Shown in pieces: positions 36,358 through 44,716 of a DNA stretch of 64,000 nt. Source of the stretch: RPQJ01 sp963746325 (GTDB taxonomy: Bacteria > Pseudomonadota > Gammaproteobacteria > Steroidobacterales > Steroidobacteraceae); the NCBI GenBank assembly GCA_963746325.1, contig CAVVBC010000005.1:124001-188000 (forward strand), read 5' to 3'. The stretch's first letter is position 1; every line of letters begins with the position of its first letter. The notes beneath the pieces are model-generated. The model was given only the letters and a program-made list of their open reading frames with translations, had not been told where the DNA came from and did not search any database. Made by a program: the position numbers and the translations under genes.

Positions 36358-37052
36358 GGTCAGTCGCCAGCTGGTATCCGGCCCCCGCGATCGTGTGCAG
36401 CAGCGGGCGCTGCGAACGGCTTGTCGATCGCCTTGCGCAGCGTGTAGAGGTGGCTGCGCAGCGTGTCGCTGTCCGGCAGCAGGTCGCCCCAGACCTCGCG
36501 CTCGAGCTGCTGTCGTGTCACGACCCGGGGCGAGGCGCGCATCAGCACGGTAAGCAGCTTCAGGCCGATCGGCGTCAACGTCAGCGACTGGCCGCCACGC
36601 GTGACCCGCAACGTGGCCGTGTCGAGCGTCAGGTCGTCCACGGTATAGGTCTCGCGCGCGACGGCCCCGCGGTGGCGGCGCAGCAGCGTGCGGACGCGTG
36701 CCTCGAGCTCGCGGACCTCGAACGGCTTGACGAGGTAATCGTCGGCCCCGGCGGTCAGGCCGGTGATCTTGTCGTCGAGGGTGTCGCGGGCCGTGAGCAT
36801 CAGCAGCGGCGTGTCGTTGCGCGCTTCCTCGCGCAGCTTGCGGCACAGCGACAGGCCGTCGAGGCCGGGCAACATGACGTCGAGCACGATCACGTCGTAG
36901 GGGTTCGTGACCGCGAGGTGCAGGCCCGTCACACCGTCGGCCGCGTAGTCGACGGCGAAGCCCTGGTGTTCGAGGAAATCGACGATCGCACCGGCGATGT
37001 CGCGGTGATCCTCGATCAGCAGCACGGTGGATTGTCGCGGTTCGTCGGTCAT
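36347..37052 (-). CDS. OmpR-family response regulator, C-terminus broken by one surplus base
   Basis: Receiver domain (residues 8-120) with acidic pair in LLIEDHRDIAG, phospho-acceptor D in VIVLDVMLPGLDG and K in DYLVKPFEV, followed by a winged-helix DNA-binding domain (SHLYTLRKAIDKPF). As sequenced, the frame runs to a stop at 36360 with an atypical tail; dropping one base near 36404 gives the standard ending LLHTIAGAGYQLATDHGR and a stop at 36347 (234 residues), overlapping the kinase start by 11 nt. The partner kinase is directly downstream. Confidence 0.82.
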
Positions 37053-37214
37053 GGCAGCCCCTGGGTGCCGCGCGAGTCTAGCGCGGCCGCCACCCTTTTC
37101 CCTACCCGCAGCGGACCTCCACGGTTCGTCCAACCCGCCTTCACATCGCCTTCACGGCCGGCAGGGCAAGCTGCGCGCCATGACGACCACGTCCCCGCCT
37201 TGGAGCCCCCCGGC

Positions 37215-37769
37215 ATGAACCCCACTTCGAGGAACCTGCTCAACTTCGTCGCCTTCCAGCTCGCATGGTTCGCGTGCGTGCTCGGCGGTGCGCACGACCG
37301 CGTGGTGGCTGGCACGCTGGCGGTCGCCACGGTCGTGGCACTGCACCTGGTGATTGCGCCGCAGCCGGGTCCCGAGGCCCGGCTGGTCGCGATTGTGACG
37401 GCGATCGGACTCGCCTGGGACAGCCTGATCATCTCACTCGGGCTGATGAGCTACCCGGCCGGAACGTTCTCGCCCGGCGTTGCCCCGGTCTGGATCCTCG
37501 CCATGTGGGCGCTGTTTGCCACGACGCTCAACCTCTCGATGGGCTGGCTGAAAGGCAATCCATGGCTCGCTGTCGCGTTCGGCGCCGTGGGGGGTCCACT
37601 GGCCTACCTGGCCGGCAAAAAGCTCGGCGGCGTCGAGATGAGCGACCCGGCGCTCGCGCTGCTTGTCCAGGGCCTCGGCTGGGCCGTGATGATGCCGCTG
37701 CTGCTGCGCCTCGCCGCGAGGCTGAACGGTTTCGAGACGCGTCGTGCACCGTCGCCGTGCGCGGCCTGA
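37215..37769 (+). CDS. DUF2878 membrane protein
   Basis: 184 residues, about six hydrophobic helices, inner membrane. The pattern WFACVLGGAHDR, GLAWDSLIISLG and FSPGVAPVWILAMWALFATTL matches DUF2878 proteins, which often lie near lipid or fatty-acid genes. Function unknown. Divergent from the two-component operon; the DUF6134 gene starts 17 nt downstream, so the two are probably cotranscribed. Confidence 0.82.
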   Translation: MNPTSRNLLNFVAFQLAWFACVLGGAHDRVVAGTLAVATVVALHLVIAPQPGPEARLVAIVTAIGLAWDSLIISLGLMSYPAGTFSPGVAPVWILAMWALFATTLNLSMGWLKGNPWLAVAFGAVGGPLAYLAGKKLGGVEMSDPALALLVQGLGWAVMMPLLLRLAARLNGFETRRAPSPCAA

Positions 37770-37786
37770 ATCGAGGAGTCCGAACC

Positions 37787-38443
37787 ATGCCTGTGCTACG
37801 ACTGCTCGTCGCCGCGAGCCTGCTCGGTGGCTTGTTCTTCGCCACGACCGATGCGAGATCCGAAGTGCCGCGGCGCCTCAACTTCGACGTGTTCCTCGAC
37901 GAGCGCCCGATCGGCTCGCAGCACTTCGACCTGCAGCCGACCCGGGACGGCGTGCGCGTGGTGACGCAGGCCGAGTTCGAGGTCAAGGTGCTGCGCATCA
38001 CGGCGTTCGAGTATGACCACCGCAACGAGGAGATCTGGAGCGGTCGCTGCCTGCAGGCCATCAAGTCGACGACCAATTCGAACGGGACGCCCTACCGCGT
38101 GAACGGACGTGCCAGCGACGCGGGATTCGTGCTCGGCGACGGTGAGCGCGGGCGTCGCCTCGGCGACTGCGTGGGCACCTTCGCGTACTGGGACCGCAGC
38201 CAGCTCGCTGGCCGGGATCGGCTGCTCAACTCGCAGACGGGAGAATACGTGCCGGTGGAAGTGCGACCGCTCGGCGCTGGAAGCCTGACGCTCGGCGGAC
38301 GCGACGTTCGCGTGGAGCGCTTTGCCCTCAGTGGACAGAACATCGACATCACGCTCGCCTACGCGGCGGACAACGGCGACTGGCTGGCGCTCGACAGCCG
38401 GCTCGAGAGCGGGCGAATGCTGCGCTACCGGCGCGCCGACTGA
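37787..38443 (+). CDS. DUF6134 exported protein
   Basis: 218 residues with a signal peptide (about 1-24) and a GAGGAG ribosome site. The mature protein is beta-rich, starting RRLNFDVFLDERPIGSQHFDL and including FAYWDRSQL, features of DUF6134 proteins. Probably periplasmic. In other bacteria such genes neighbour lipid-related genes, and here it follows DUF2878. Function unknown. Confidence 0.75.
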   Translation: MPVLRLLVAASLLGGLFFATTDARSEVPRRLNFDVFLDERPIGSQHFDLQPTRDGVRVVTQAEFEVKVLRITAFEYDHRNEEIWSGRCLQAIKSTTNSNGTPYRVNGRASDAGFVLGDGERGRRLGDCVGTFAYWDRSQLAGRDRLLNSQTGEYVPVEVRPLGAGSLTLGGRDVRVERFALSGQNIDITLAYAADNGDWLALDSRLESGRMLRYRRAD

Positions 38444-38606
38444 TTCCCGCGGGTATGACGCATATCCGCGTCGGGGATACAGAGCGGCCTGAGGGTTTAT
38501 TCGACCGCCGTCTGGCCGCCAGGTCAATCCCGCCGCCGCCCCGGAGTCCGCCCGCTCACCTTGTTCCATCGACGCCCCACGGATAGCATCCGCGGCTAGC
38601 AGGCCG

Positions 38607-38873
38607 CTATTGTTTCTCTGCGATGACACGCCCGTCGGCGTTCACGAAGACCCGGTAGCGATTACCGTCCTCGCAAGTCGCGATGTAATCGTTCTCGCCC
38701 TGCTGCTTGACGCTTACGACGTTGCCGCAGGGTAAGCCCTGCAGAGCGATTACGGCCGTCAGGTCCTTCGCCACTGGAACTTCGTTGTTTGCGGGATCTT
38801 TGGCGAGCGACAGGCCGGAGCACAACGTCGTCGTCATGGCGATCACGATCAGGCTCTTTCTAGGTATTCTCAC
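38607..38873 (-). CDS. Small exported protein of unknown function
   Basis: 88 residues from GTG 38873, with a signal peptide (about 1-24) and a compact beta-rich domain (GNVVSVKQQGENDYIATCED) with two cysteines (CGNVV and CEDGN) that could pair. The start GTG overlaps the stop of the upstream lipoprotein (GTGA), so it is translationally coupled. Not recognised as a named family. Confidence 0.72.
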   Translation of the reverse strand: MRIPRKSLIVIAMTTTLCSGLSLAKDPANNEVPVAKDLTAVIALQGLPCGNVVSVKQQGENDYIATCEDGNRYRVFVNADGRVIAEKQ

Positions 38874-39622
38874 GGCATTGCTCCAGCCATCAGATTCGAT
38901 TCAGTGAACTTTTTTCGATCCGCGAGGATGCTCCATATCGCCTCGCGCGACGCGACGATGTCGCGGGCGAGCGATGGATCACTATCCTGCAGCAGGGTGA
39001 GCACCTTGAGCATCAGCAGGTTGTACGACTGTCGCAGTGCGGCGAGCGTCGTCGTGGTCTGGCGCTGGTGATAGGCGCGGAACTGTTTCAGCAGGTCGTC
39101 GACCTGATTCTTGAGCGAGATCTTTGTGAACACGCCGACGGCACTGGTCTCACGGAGTCGCGCTTCGAGTGACTTGAGATCGAGCGGCGGAGTCGCCTGC
39201 TTCGCCGCAATCGGTGCCGGGGATGGCGTCGGGACCGATGCCCGCGTGGGCGCCGGTTGCACGGCAGCGGGAGTCTGCGCCTTGACCGTGGCGGCCTGAG
39301 GCGTTGCTGCCGTGCTGCGGGTGGCCTTCGTCGCCGCCGGCCGCGGCACAGCTGCGGGCGCAGGCGGAGGCACCGGCCTCACCTGAGTTACTGCATTCGG
39401 TGCGGCGGGTGCTTCCGGCGCCGGCGACGGCGCGGGCGCGGTCGGAGGCTCTGAAACAGGGGCCGGCGGCAATTCGACAACTGGTGTCGAAACCGGCGCA
39501 GTCGCAGGCGGGGGCGGCTCCCCAGGCGGCGCGCTTTTCAAACCAGCGCAGCCCACTGCCAGAAGGAGCGCGAGGCCGGCTGCAATACGTGCCGTCCGAT
39601 TCGCCGCCGAACTGATAATCAT
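38870..39622 (-). CDS. Lipoprotein with long Pro/Ala linker and helical domain
   Basis: 250 residues. A lipobox (LLAVGCAG, C25) is followed by about 110 residues rich in Pro and Ala, then a helical domain from about residue 145 (LKSLEARLRETSAVGV, then LKNQVDDLLKQFRAYHQ and beyond). The linker could span the periplasm or peptidoglycan. No family recognised. Coupled to the downstream 88-residue gene (GTGA overlap). Confidence 0.75.
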   Translation of the reverse strand: MIISSAANRTARIAAGLALLLAVGCAGLKSAPPGEPPPPATAPVSTPVVELPPAPVSEPPTAPAPSPAPEAPAAPNAVTQVRPVPPPAPAAVPRPAATKATRSTAATPQAATVKAQTPAAVQPAPTRASVPTPSPAPIAAKQATPPLDLKSLEARLRETSAVGVFTKISLKNQVDDLLKQFRAYHQRQTTTTLAALRQSYNLLMLKVLTLLQDSDPSLARDIVASREAIWSILADRKKFTESNLMAGAMP

Positions 39623-39963
39623 GGACTCTCTCGTGCGTCTACCTGTTGGGGACCGACTCCATCGCCATCCGACGGATTGTCAATCTAACTCGCGGACGTG
39701 GGCCGACGCCACTCACCCCGGCGCGAATTTGAGGTCACTAACACGGAGCGGGCGCGATGGACTTCTTATAAGACATCTGTCGATCATTCGATGCTGACTT
39801 AATGATCGCTTGAGAGAGGCCCGCTGCGCCGGCCCCGCAGGTCGTCAGCTTCCCAGGCTCCCAGATCGCCAACCCAGCCTCCGGCCTCGGGGGCATCGAA
39901 GCGCGACAAGAATAGCGGCGAACTGGTCAGAGTCAGCCCGGCCGCCGCGGTAAAATTCTTGGC
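39623..39963. other. Intergenic region with one short hairpin
   Basis: 341 bp. It holds a perfect 8-bp inverted repeat CGATCATT/AATGATCG at 39781-39808 with a 12-nt loop. A minus-strand ORF across the right end lacks codon bias and is not called. Confidence 0.4.
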
Positions 39964-40176
39964 ATGACTGAAGAATTGCCCATCGCCGTCCAGCTCGCCA
40001 CGCTTGAAAGGGCCCATCGGCAAGCCGTCGAAGAAGTCATGCAGTCCGAGATGAGCGAGGTCGCGCGCGTTTCCTTGATTCTCGCGATGGAAGCCGAGCA
40101 CTTGGGGCGCCTGGAAAGTTTGCGAGTGGCGTGGCAAAGGGTCGCGACACCTCAGCGCGGCGGGCGTCACAGCTGA
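39964..40176 (+). CDS. Possible small helical protein
   Basis: 70 residues (MTEELPIAVQLATLERAH), Glu/Arg-rich, with amphipathic helices over the whole length. The codon pattern looks coding, but the reading frame is short and there is no clear ribosome site, so the call is tentative. No family recognised. It lies just outside the left copy of the direct repeat at 40279. Confidence 0.35.
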   Translation: MTEELPIAVQLATLERAHRQAVEEVMQSEMSEVARVSLILAMEAEHLGRLESLRVAWQRVATPQRGGRHS

Positions 40177-40278
40177 CCTGCGTCCCGATTCGTTGCATTT
40201 AGCCAGGGTTTCGCTGCGGTGGTCTTGGGACACCGCAGTTGCGCCGGCCTCCCCGAGGGCCTCGCATGGCCCAGTTTC

Positions 40279-40313
40279 CGATAGTCCGCGGGTCACCCGA
40301 TTTCGGGGCAAAA
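40279..40313. repeat. Direct repeat, left copy
   Basis: 35 bp matching 42442-42476 with one mismatch, in the same orientation; flanking bases are also similar. The two copies bracket the amidohydrolase gene. The conserved inner motif GATAGTCCGCGGGT occurs a third time at 42485-42498. Confidence 0.8.
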
Positions 40314-40374
40314 CGACGCCCGATGATCCGCTGGGGCGTAGCATATCGTTCGAAACGATCACATCGGTATCCCC

Positions 40375-42177
40375 ATGCTTCCATTACTACGCGCGACAAC
40401 TTCCTTCGCGCTCCTTGCGTGTACCGCCACCTCGGCTGTGGCGGCGGATTCGCCGAGCGCATCGGCGGATCGTGTCTACCGAAACGGCGTCATATTCACG
40501 GCCGATGCGGGCAACACCCTGGCCCAGGCACTTGCGATCCGAGGCGGGCGAATCATTTTCGTCGGAAGCGATCAGTCAATCGCAACCTACATCGGCCCTG
40601 CGACGGTCGACGTCGATCTCAAGGGGCATTTCCTGATGCCCGGCATTGTCGATGGACACATGCATCCGCTCTCTGCGGGAACAGCGCTCGTCAAATGCAA
40701 TCTCAACTACGATGCGCTCAGCGTCCCGGAATTCCAGCAACGCGTTCAGGCATGTCTCGACCAGCGGCGCTCGGAAGAGCCGGACGCATGGCTGGAAGTG
40801 GTGAACTGGTTTCAGGAAAGCATGCGTCCTGCCGGCGTGAAGACGAGCCGAGCGACTCTCGATGCGCTGAAGACGAAGCGGCCGATCGTGGTCGCATCCT
40901 CGTTCGGTCACACGGTGCTTGCAAACTCACGCGCCTTGGCTCTCGCCAAGATCACCGCGACGAGCGTCGAACCGCCGGGCGGCAAGATCTGGCGCGATGC
41001 CACCGGAGAACCGACCGGTCTCCTTGAGGACGCAGCGTCCAATGTCTTGTATTCGCTGATCCCCAAGGCGACTCCGGCCCAGGATGTCGAGGCTGCGGTG
41101 ACCGCCCTCGATGCCATGAAGCAGCAGGGCGTCACTAGCTTCCTCGATGCGCACGCGTCGTGGGAATCGCTCGTGGCCTTTGCCGCGGTTCGCCAAAGCG
41201 GCAAATTGACGGCGCGCGCGCACTTCGCGCCAGGCATCGATTCGGATGAGCTGGGCCGCCTCGGTGCCGCCGTGGCGCGCTTGGTCTCGTACCGAAAGGA
41301 ATTTGACCAAGGCGCGATCGGCCGGGCGCCCGGTATCACCGTTCGAAATGCCAAGCTGTTCCTGGATGGGGTGATCGCCGCTCCTGCGCTCACCGGCGCA
41401 GTCCTCGAGCCATACCGAAGCAACGCCGGCACCCCCGAACACCCGAAGTGGGTGGCCGGAACGAGCCGCGGCCCCGACGTCTATTTCCCGCCCCAGCCGC
41501 TCGCATCCGTACTCATCGAGCTCGGCCGCGCCGGTATCGATCCGCACATGCATGCCGATGGAGACGGCGCGGTGCGCGCGGGCCTCGACGCCGTTGAGGC
41601 GCTCCGTGCGGCACTGCCGGGCGCCGACATTCGACCCGCGATCGCGCACAACGAGATTGTCGCGCCCGAGGACTACACCCGCTACAAACAACTGGGCGTG
41701 ACACCAGTATTGTCGTTCCAGTGGGGGAAGCTTGCGGGCGACACGCTCGGCCTGAAAGACTATTTTGGACCCGATCGCATGCGGAGGCTGGAGCCGGCCG
41801 GTGTGCTGCACGCCGCGGGTGCCCGAATTGCCTTCGGAAGCGACTGGCCGGTTGACGCTCTGGACGAATGGTTCGCCTTCAAAGTGGGTGTAACCCGCAC
41901 GAACGCTCCGGAAGCGCCTGAAGAGTATCGCGGCAGACTTGGTGATGATCCGGGCCTTTCGCGTGAATCAGTGCTACGGGCGGCCACGATAGACGCGGCG
42001 TACGAGCTGCACCATGACGACGTTACCGGTTCACTCGAAGCCGGCAAGTTCGCCGACCTCATCGTGCTCGATCGCAATCCGCTTGCCGTCCCTGCTGAGG
42101 AGATCGCCAAGGTGAAGGTGCTCGAGACCGTCGTCGGAGGCGAGGTCGTCTACTCCGCCGCGCCGACCGCGAAGTGA
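40375..42177 (+). CDS. Exported amidohydrolase, YtcJ-like
   Basis: 600 residues with a signal peptide (about 1-23). The amidohydrolase metal motifs are visible: DGHMHP, later DPHMHADGD, AHNEIVAPED and GSDWPVDALDEW, with the family C-terminal GSLEAGKFADLIVLDRNPL. The YtcJ subgroup hydrolyses amide or ester bonds in varied compounds; the substrate is unknown. It is bracketed by a 35-bp direct repeat and lies close to tRNA-Phe. Confidence 0.87.
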   Translation: MLPLLRATTSFALLACTATSAVAADSPSASADRVYRNGVIFTADAGNTLAQALAIRGGRIIFVGSDQSIATYIGPATVDVDLKGHFLMPGIVDGHMHPLSAGTALVKCNLNYDALSVPEFQQRVQACLDQRRSEEPDAWLEVVNWFQESMRPAGVKTSRATLDALKTKRPIVVASSFGHTVLANSRALALAKITATSVEPPGGKIWRDATGEPTGLLEDAASNVLYSLIPKATPAQDVEAAVTALDAMKQQGVTSFLDAHASWESLVAFAAVRQSGKLTARAHFAPGIDSDELGRLGAAVARLVSYRKEFDQGAIGRAPGITVRNAKLFLDGVIAAPALTGAVLEPYRSNAGTPEHPKWVAGTSRGPDVYFPPQPLASVLIELGRAGIDPHMHADGDGAVRAGLDAVEALRAALPGADIRPAIAHNEIVAPEDYTRYKQLGVTPVLSFQWGKLAGDTLGLKDYFGPDRMRRLEPAGVLHAAGARIAFGSDWPVDALDEWFAFKVGVTRTNAPEAPEEYRGRLGDDPGLSRESVLRAATIDAAYELHHDDVTGSLEAGKFADLIVLDRNPLAVPAEEIAKVKVLETVVGGEVVYSAAPTAK

Positions 42178-42535
42178 TCCGCACGAGCTTGCGGTTGAGG
42201 AGCGCGAGGCGTTGAGCGAGCGCCCCAAATGAGGAACCGCACTAGACCGCGTGCTTGTGGCGTGCAGCGCGGTGCAGATGTACGGACGACTTGCCTATTG
42301 GTTGTTCTGCTGGGCGTTCCTCGTAGCGCGTCGCACCCGCGCCCACTCCGGGGCACCGTCGGGCCCCAACGGCGCACGCCGCCGCCCGCGCAGGTCGCCA
42401 GCATGGCCGCCCGACCCGGGGCGTTCGAATGACCCATTTTGCGATAGTCCGCGGGTCACCGGATTTCGGGGCAAAATCGTCCCGGATAGTCCGCGGGTGA
42501 TGCCCGAAAACTCATGGAAATCAGAAACTTGGAAA
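42178..42535. other. Intergenic region carrying the right repeat copy
   Basis: 358 bp between the amidohydrolase and tRNA-Phe. It holds the right copy of the 35-bp repeat and a further partial copy 43 bp on. No coding sequence is supported. Confidence 0.5.
42442..42476. repeat. Direct repeat, right copy
   Basis: 35 bp, 34 identical to 40279-40313. Followed at 42485-42498 by a repeat of its core GATAGTCCGCGGGT. About 60 bp from the 3' end of tRNA-Phe. Confidence 0.8.
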
Positions 42536-42611
42536 TGGTGGCCGGGGACGGAATCGAACCATCGACACGCGGATTTTCAATCCGCTGCTCTACCAACTGA
42601 GCTACCCGGCC
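42536..42611 (-). tRNA. tRNA-Phe (GAA)
   Basis: 76 nt including an encoded CCA end. The anticodon loop TTGAAAA is closed by GCGGA/TCCGC and gives anticodon GAA at 42578-42576. The acceptor stem GGCCGGG pairs with CCCGGCC, the D arm carries GAGTTGGTAGAGC and the T arm GGTTCGATTCC. Confidence 0.97.
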
Positions 42612-42759
42612 ACGGTAGGTTCCGGCGGAGCGCCGGCCTGCAGAGAGCCCGAAATTAGACCCGACCGGTCATGCCCAGTCAAGGACGGTCACGGCGTATG
42701 GAACTTTAGCCCCGGGCAGGGGCTCCGCCATGGGCGAGCCCGGAGCCGCCGACTCCAAG

Positions 42760-43026
42760 TCAGCGCAGCTGGCTGTCCTTGCTGCCGCGCCGGTTGTAAA
42801 GACTGGCCGCGGTCTGGTTCTCGTCCCGCTCTTCCTGGCACGCCACGCACAGACGCACTCCGGGCACGGCCACGCGTCGCGGCTCCGGGATCTCGACGCC
42901 GCATTCCTCGCAGTGACTCAGGCTCGGCCCGCTCGGCAACTGCGCGCGGGCGCGCTTGATCGCGTCTTCGATGCTGTCGTCGATCTGTTGCTGCACGGCG
43001 CCGTCGCCGGCCCATCCCGTCGCCAT
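42760..43026 (-). CDS. ybiI: DksA/TraR-family zinc-finger protein, YbiI type
   Basis: 88 residues, the same length as E. coli YbiI and strikingly similar at both ends (MATGWAGDGAVQQQID and YNRRGSKDSQLR). A four-cysteine zinc site is formed by C39, C42, C60 and C63. The family acts on RNA polymerase (DksA/TraR) or has unknown roles; YbiI itself is uncharacterised. Cytoplasmic. Confidence 0.9.
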   Translation of the reverse strand: MATGWAGDGAVQQQIDDSIEDAIKRARAQLPSGPSLSHCEECGVEIPEPRRVAVPGVRLCVACQEERDENQTAASLYNRRGSKDSQLR

Positions 43027-43057
43027 ATGAAAACTCTCCGTCGTGGTCGGCCGGATT

Positions 43058-43822
43058 CTAGCCTGAGCGCTGCCGCCATTCCTCGATGTCGGACAACGTC
43101 ACCCTGCCCCCCTCATCCTGGGCGGGTGGTTCGGGCGACCAACCGGCACGCGTGCCCAGCATGGGCCCCACCGCCAGTGCGCCTGGCACCGGGTCGTCGG
43201 CAAAGTAGCGGCTGCGCGTGATGAGCACGGGGATGCCAACCGCAGCGGCGGCAGCGAGCCCGACCGGCGAGTCCTCGATCGCGACGGTTTCAACGGGGAG
43301 CAATTGCAGCCGCTCCAGGGCGATCTGGTACGCGAGCGGATCGGGCTTCTTGGCCGGCGCGTCTTCGGCGCAGACGACCGCTGCGAAACGCTCGCGCCAA
43401 TCCGTGCCGAGGTGCGCAACGAGCAGGGCCGCGACGTTGCCCAGGCTGGTGGTGGTCACGATGGCCATGCGCACGCCGTTCGCCGTGCAGTCGTCGAACA
43501 GCTCGCGCACGCCGGGGCGCAACGGCAGCGCACCGCTCTCCACAAGCTCTTTGTAGCGGCGGTTCTTCAGCTCGTGAATGCGCCGGGCCAGCACGCTGCG
43601 ATCATCCGTGGATGCCGGTGCGTGCGGCTGGGATTCCATGTCGAAGAGCAGGCGCTCGAAGCCACCCGCGACGCGCAGCAGCTCGCCATAGCGTTGCTCG
43701 CTCCAGCGCCAGGGGATGTCGAGTTCGGTGAACGCCGCATTCATCGCGACGAGGTGGCCGTCACGCTCGGTCTCGGCGAGCGTGCCGTCGACGTCCCAGA
43801 GTATGGCGTTTAGCTTAGACAC
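43058..43822 (-). CDS. cbbY: HAD-family phosphatase of the Calvin cycle cluster, CbbY-like
   Basis: 254 residues from GTG 43822; no strong ribosome site is seen and no ATG is available before LNAILWDVDGTLAETERDGH. That motif contains the HAD nucleophile (DVDGT) and matches CbbY. Motif II is VTTTS and motif III is KKPDP with DSPVG. CbbY dephosphorylates xylulose-1,5-bisphosphate, a RuBisCO inhibitor, so it fits the cbb genes upstream. A toxin-antitoxin pair separates it from prk. Confidence 0.85.
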   Translation of the reverse strand: MSKLNAILWDVDGTLAETERDGHLVAMNAAFTELDIPWRWSEQRYGELLRVAGGFERLLFDMESQPHAPASTDDRSVLARRIHELKNRRYKELVESGALPLRPGVRELFDDCTANGVRMAIVTTTSLGNVAALLVAHLGTDWRERFAAVVCAEDAPAKKPDPLAYQIALERLQLLPVETVAIEDSPVGLAAAAAVGIPVLITRSRYFADDPVPGALAVGPMLGTRAGWSPEPPAQDEGGRVTLSDIEEWRQRSG

Positions 43823-43856
43823 ACGCGGAAAGTGGCAGCTGTTCGCCTCGCCCTTT

Positions 43857-44219
43857 TCACGCGGCACCGCGCAGGGTAGGTGGTCTGGCGTTTCGGGCAC
43901 GCCGTTTTGGTGCCGAGATGATCTTCGCGATTTCGGTGCTCGAGACACCCATCGCCAACAGCGATCGAAGCAGGAGATCGAGCGTGACGGTGGCGTCGCC
44001 TGCCTCCATTTTTGCGACTCGCGACTGGCTGGACCTGACGACCCGCGCAAGGTCTTGCTGGGTCAGGTTTCGCTGGATACGGCGCAGCCTCAGGCCATCT
44101 GCAAGTTTGCTGCGCAGCTCGACTAACGCCATCTCCTCCGGCGAAAGCTGCAAGAAATCAGCGGCGTCGCCAAGCGCCCATCCCTGCGTAGTCAGCTTTC
44201 GTGCCTTACCTGCCCGCAT
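43857..44219 (-). CDS. higA: HigA-like XRE antitoxin
   Basis: 120 residues. The C-terminal half is an XRE helix-turn-helix (LRLRRIQRNLTQQDLARVV, then SSQSRVAKMEAGDATVTL) for DNA binding; the N-terminal half probably binds the toxin. Starts within the toxin gene (14-nt overlap), the usual order for HigBA. It should repress its own promoter at the palindrome 44553-44570. Confidence 0.85.
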   Translation of the reverse strand: MRAGKARKLTTQGWALGDAADFLQLSPEEMALVELRSKLADGLRLRRIQRNLTQQDLARVVRSSQSRVAKMEAGDATVTLDLLLRSLLAMGVSSTEIAKIISAPKRRARNARPPTLRGAA

Positions 44220-44550
44220 TGTCGTACTCCCTAAAGCGTCTACGACATGTGTCGATGATGTGTCGAGGCGTACTCCTGGTCTTCTTCAAGAACACTTCGC
44301 CAATTACGATCGCGTCATCGTCTATTCGGTAGATGATTCTCCAGCTCAAGGAGCCATCATTCACACGCAACTCGTGGCACCGCACGCCGATACCTGGCAT
44401 CGGCTTGCTGCTTGGCGGGCCGATTGAATTTCCCGACTGAAGCCGGCGCAACAAGTATCCGGCCTCGATTCGAGCCGCGACGCCAAAGGGGGGCGTCTTG
44501 ATCGCGCCGTGCACCCAGGCTAGAGGCTTGCTTGTGACCGACGACTTCAC
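44206..44550 (-). CDS. higB: HigB/Gp49-like toxin of a type II toxin-antitoxin pair
   Basis: 114 residues, RelE-superfamily Gp49 type (Pfam PF05973): PLAWVHGAIKTPPFG, GYLLRRLQSGNS, GVRCHELRVND, WRIIYRIDDDAIVIGEVFLKK. Such toxins cleave mRNA on the ribosome. The GTG start 44550 sits very close to the apparent promoter, so the transcript would be nearly leaderless or the true start lies further in. It is inserted between prk and cbbY. Confidence 0.85.
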   Translation of the reverse strand: MKSSVTSKPLAWVHGAIKTPPFGVAARIEAGYLLRRLQSGNSIGPPSSKPMPGIGVRCHELRVNDGSLSWRIIYRIDDDAIVIGEVFLKKTRSTPRHIIDTCRRRFREYDNAGR

Positions 44551-44552
44551 AG

Positions 44553-44578
44553 TATGTCCGTCCTGACATATTTGTCAA
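44553..44578 (-). promoter_or_regulatory. Operator-like palindrome and -35 box of higBA
   Basis: TATGTC-N6-GACATA at 44553-44570 is a dyad suitable for XRE autorepression. On the minus strand TTGACA (44578-44573) looks like a -35 box; the matching -10 (CATACT, 16-nt spacing) would overlap the GTG start. Inference from sequence. Confidence 0.5.
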
Positions 44579-44674
44579 ACGACGGATACTTTGAACAACG
44601 GTGGCATCTAACCGCTAGTTGCCAAGCTCGCGTTAGCTGAAAGCAATATGGCTTGACGGAACCGCTGCAACGGC

Positions 44675-44716
44675 CCTCACCCCAACCCTCTCCCACTGGC
44701 GTGGGAGAGGTGAGGA
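44675..44716. repeat. REP-like palindrome between higBA and prk
   Basis: Family element CCCTCACC...CCTCTCCC with a 9-bp stem CTCTCCCAC/GTGGGAGAG (44689-44710) and 4-nt loop. It abuts the prk stop codon at 44717 and may act as its terminator. Confidence 0.7.

Noticed and set aside
39799..40362. 187-codon minus-strand ORF upstream of the amidohydrolase
   Set aside because: No ribosome site, no recognised motif and antisense to a more protein-like short frame.
42434..42611. Classical tRNA attachment site
   Set aside because: The left repeat copy contains no part of the tRNA-Phe 3' end and no integrase gene lies nearby, so a standard tRNA att site is not supported.
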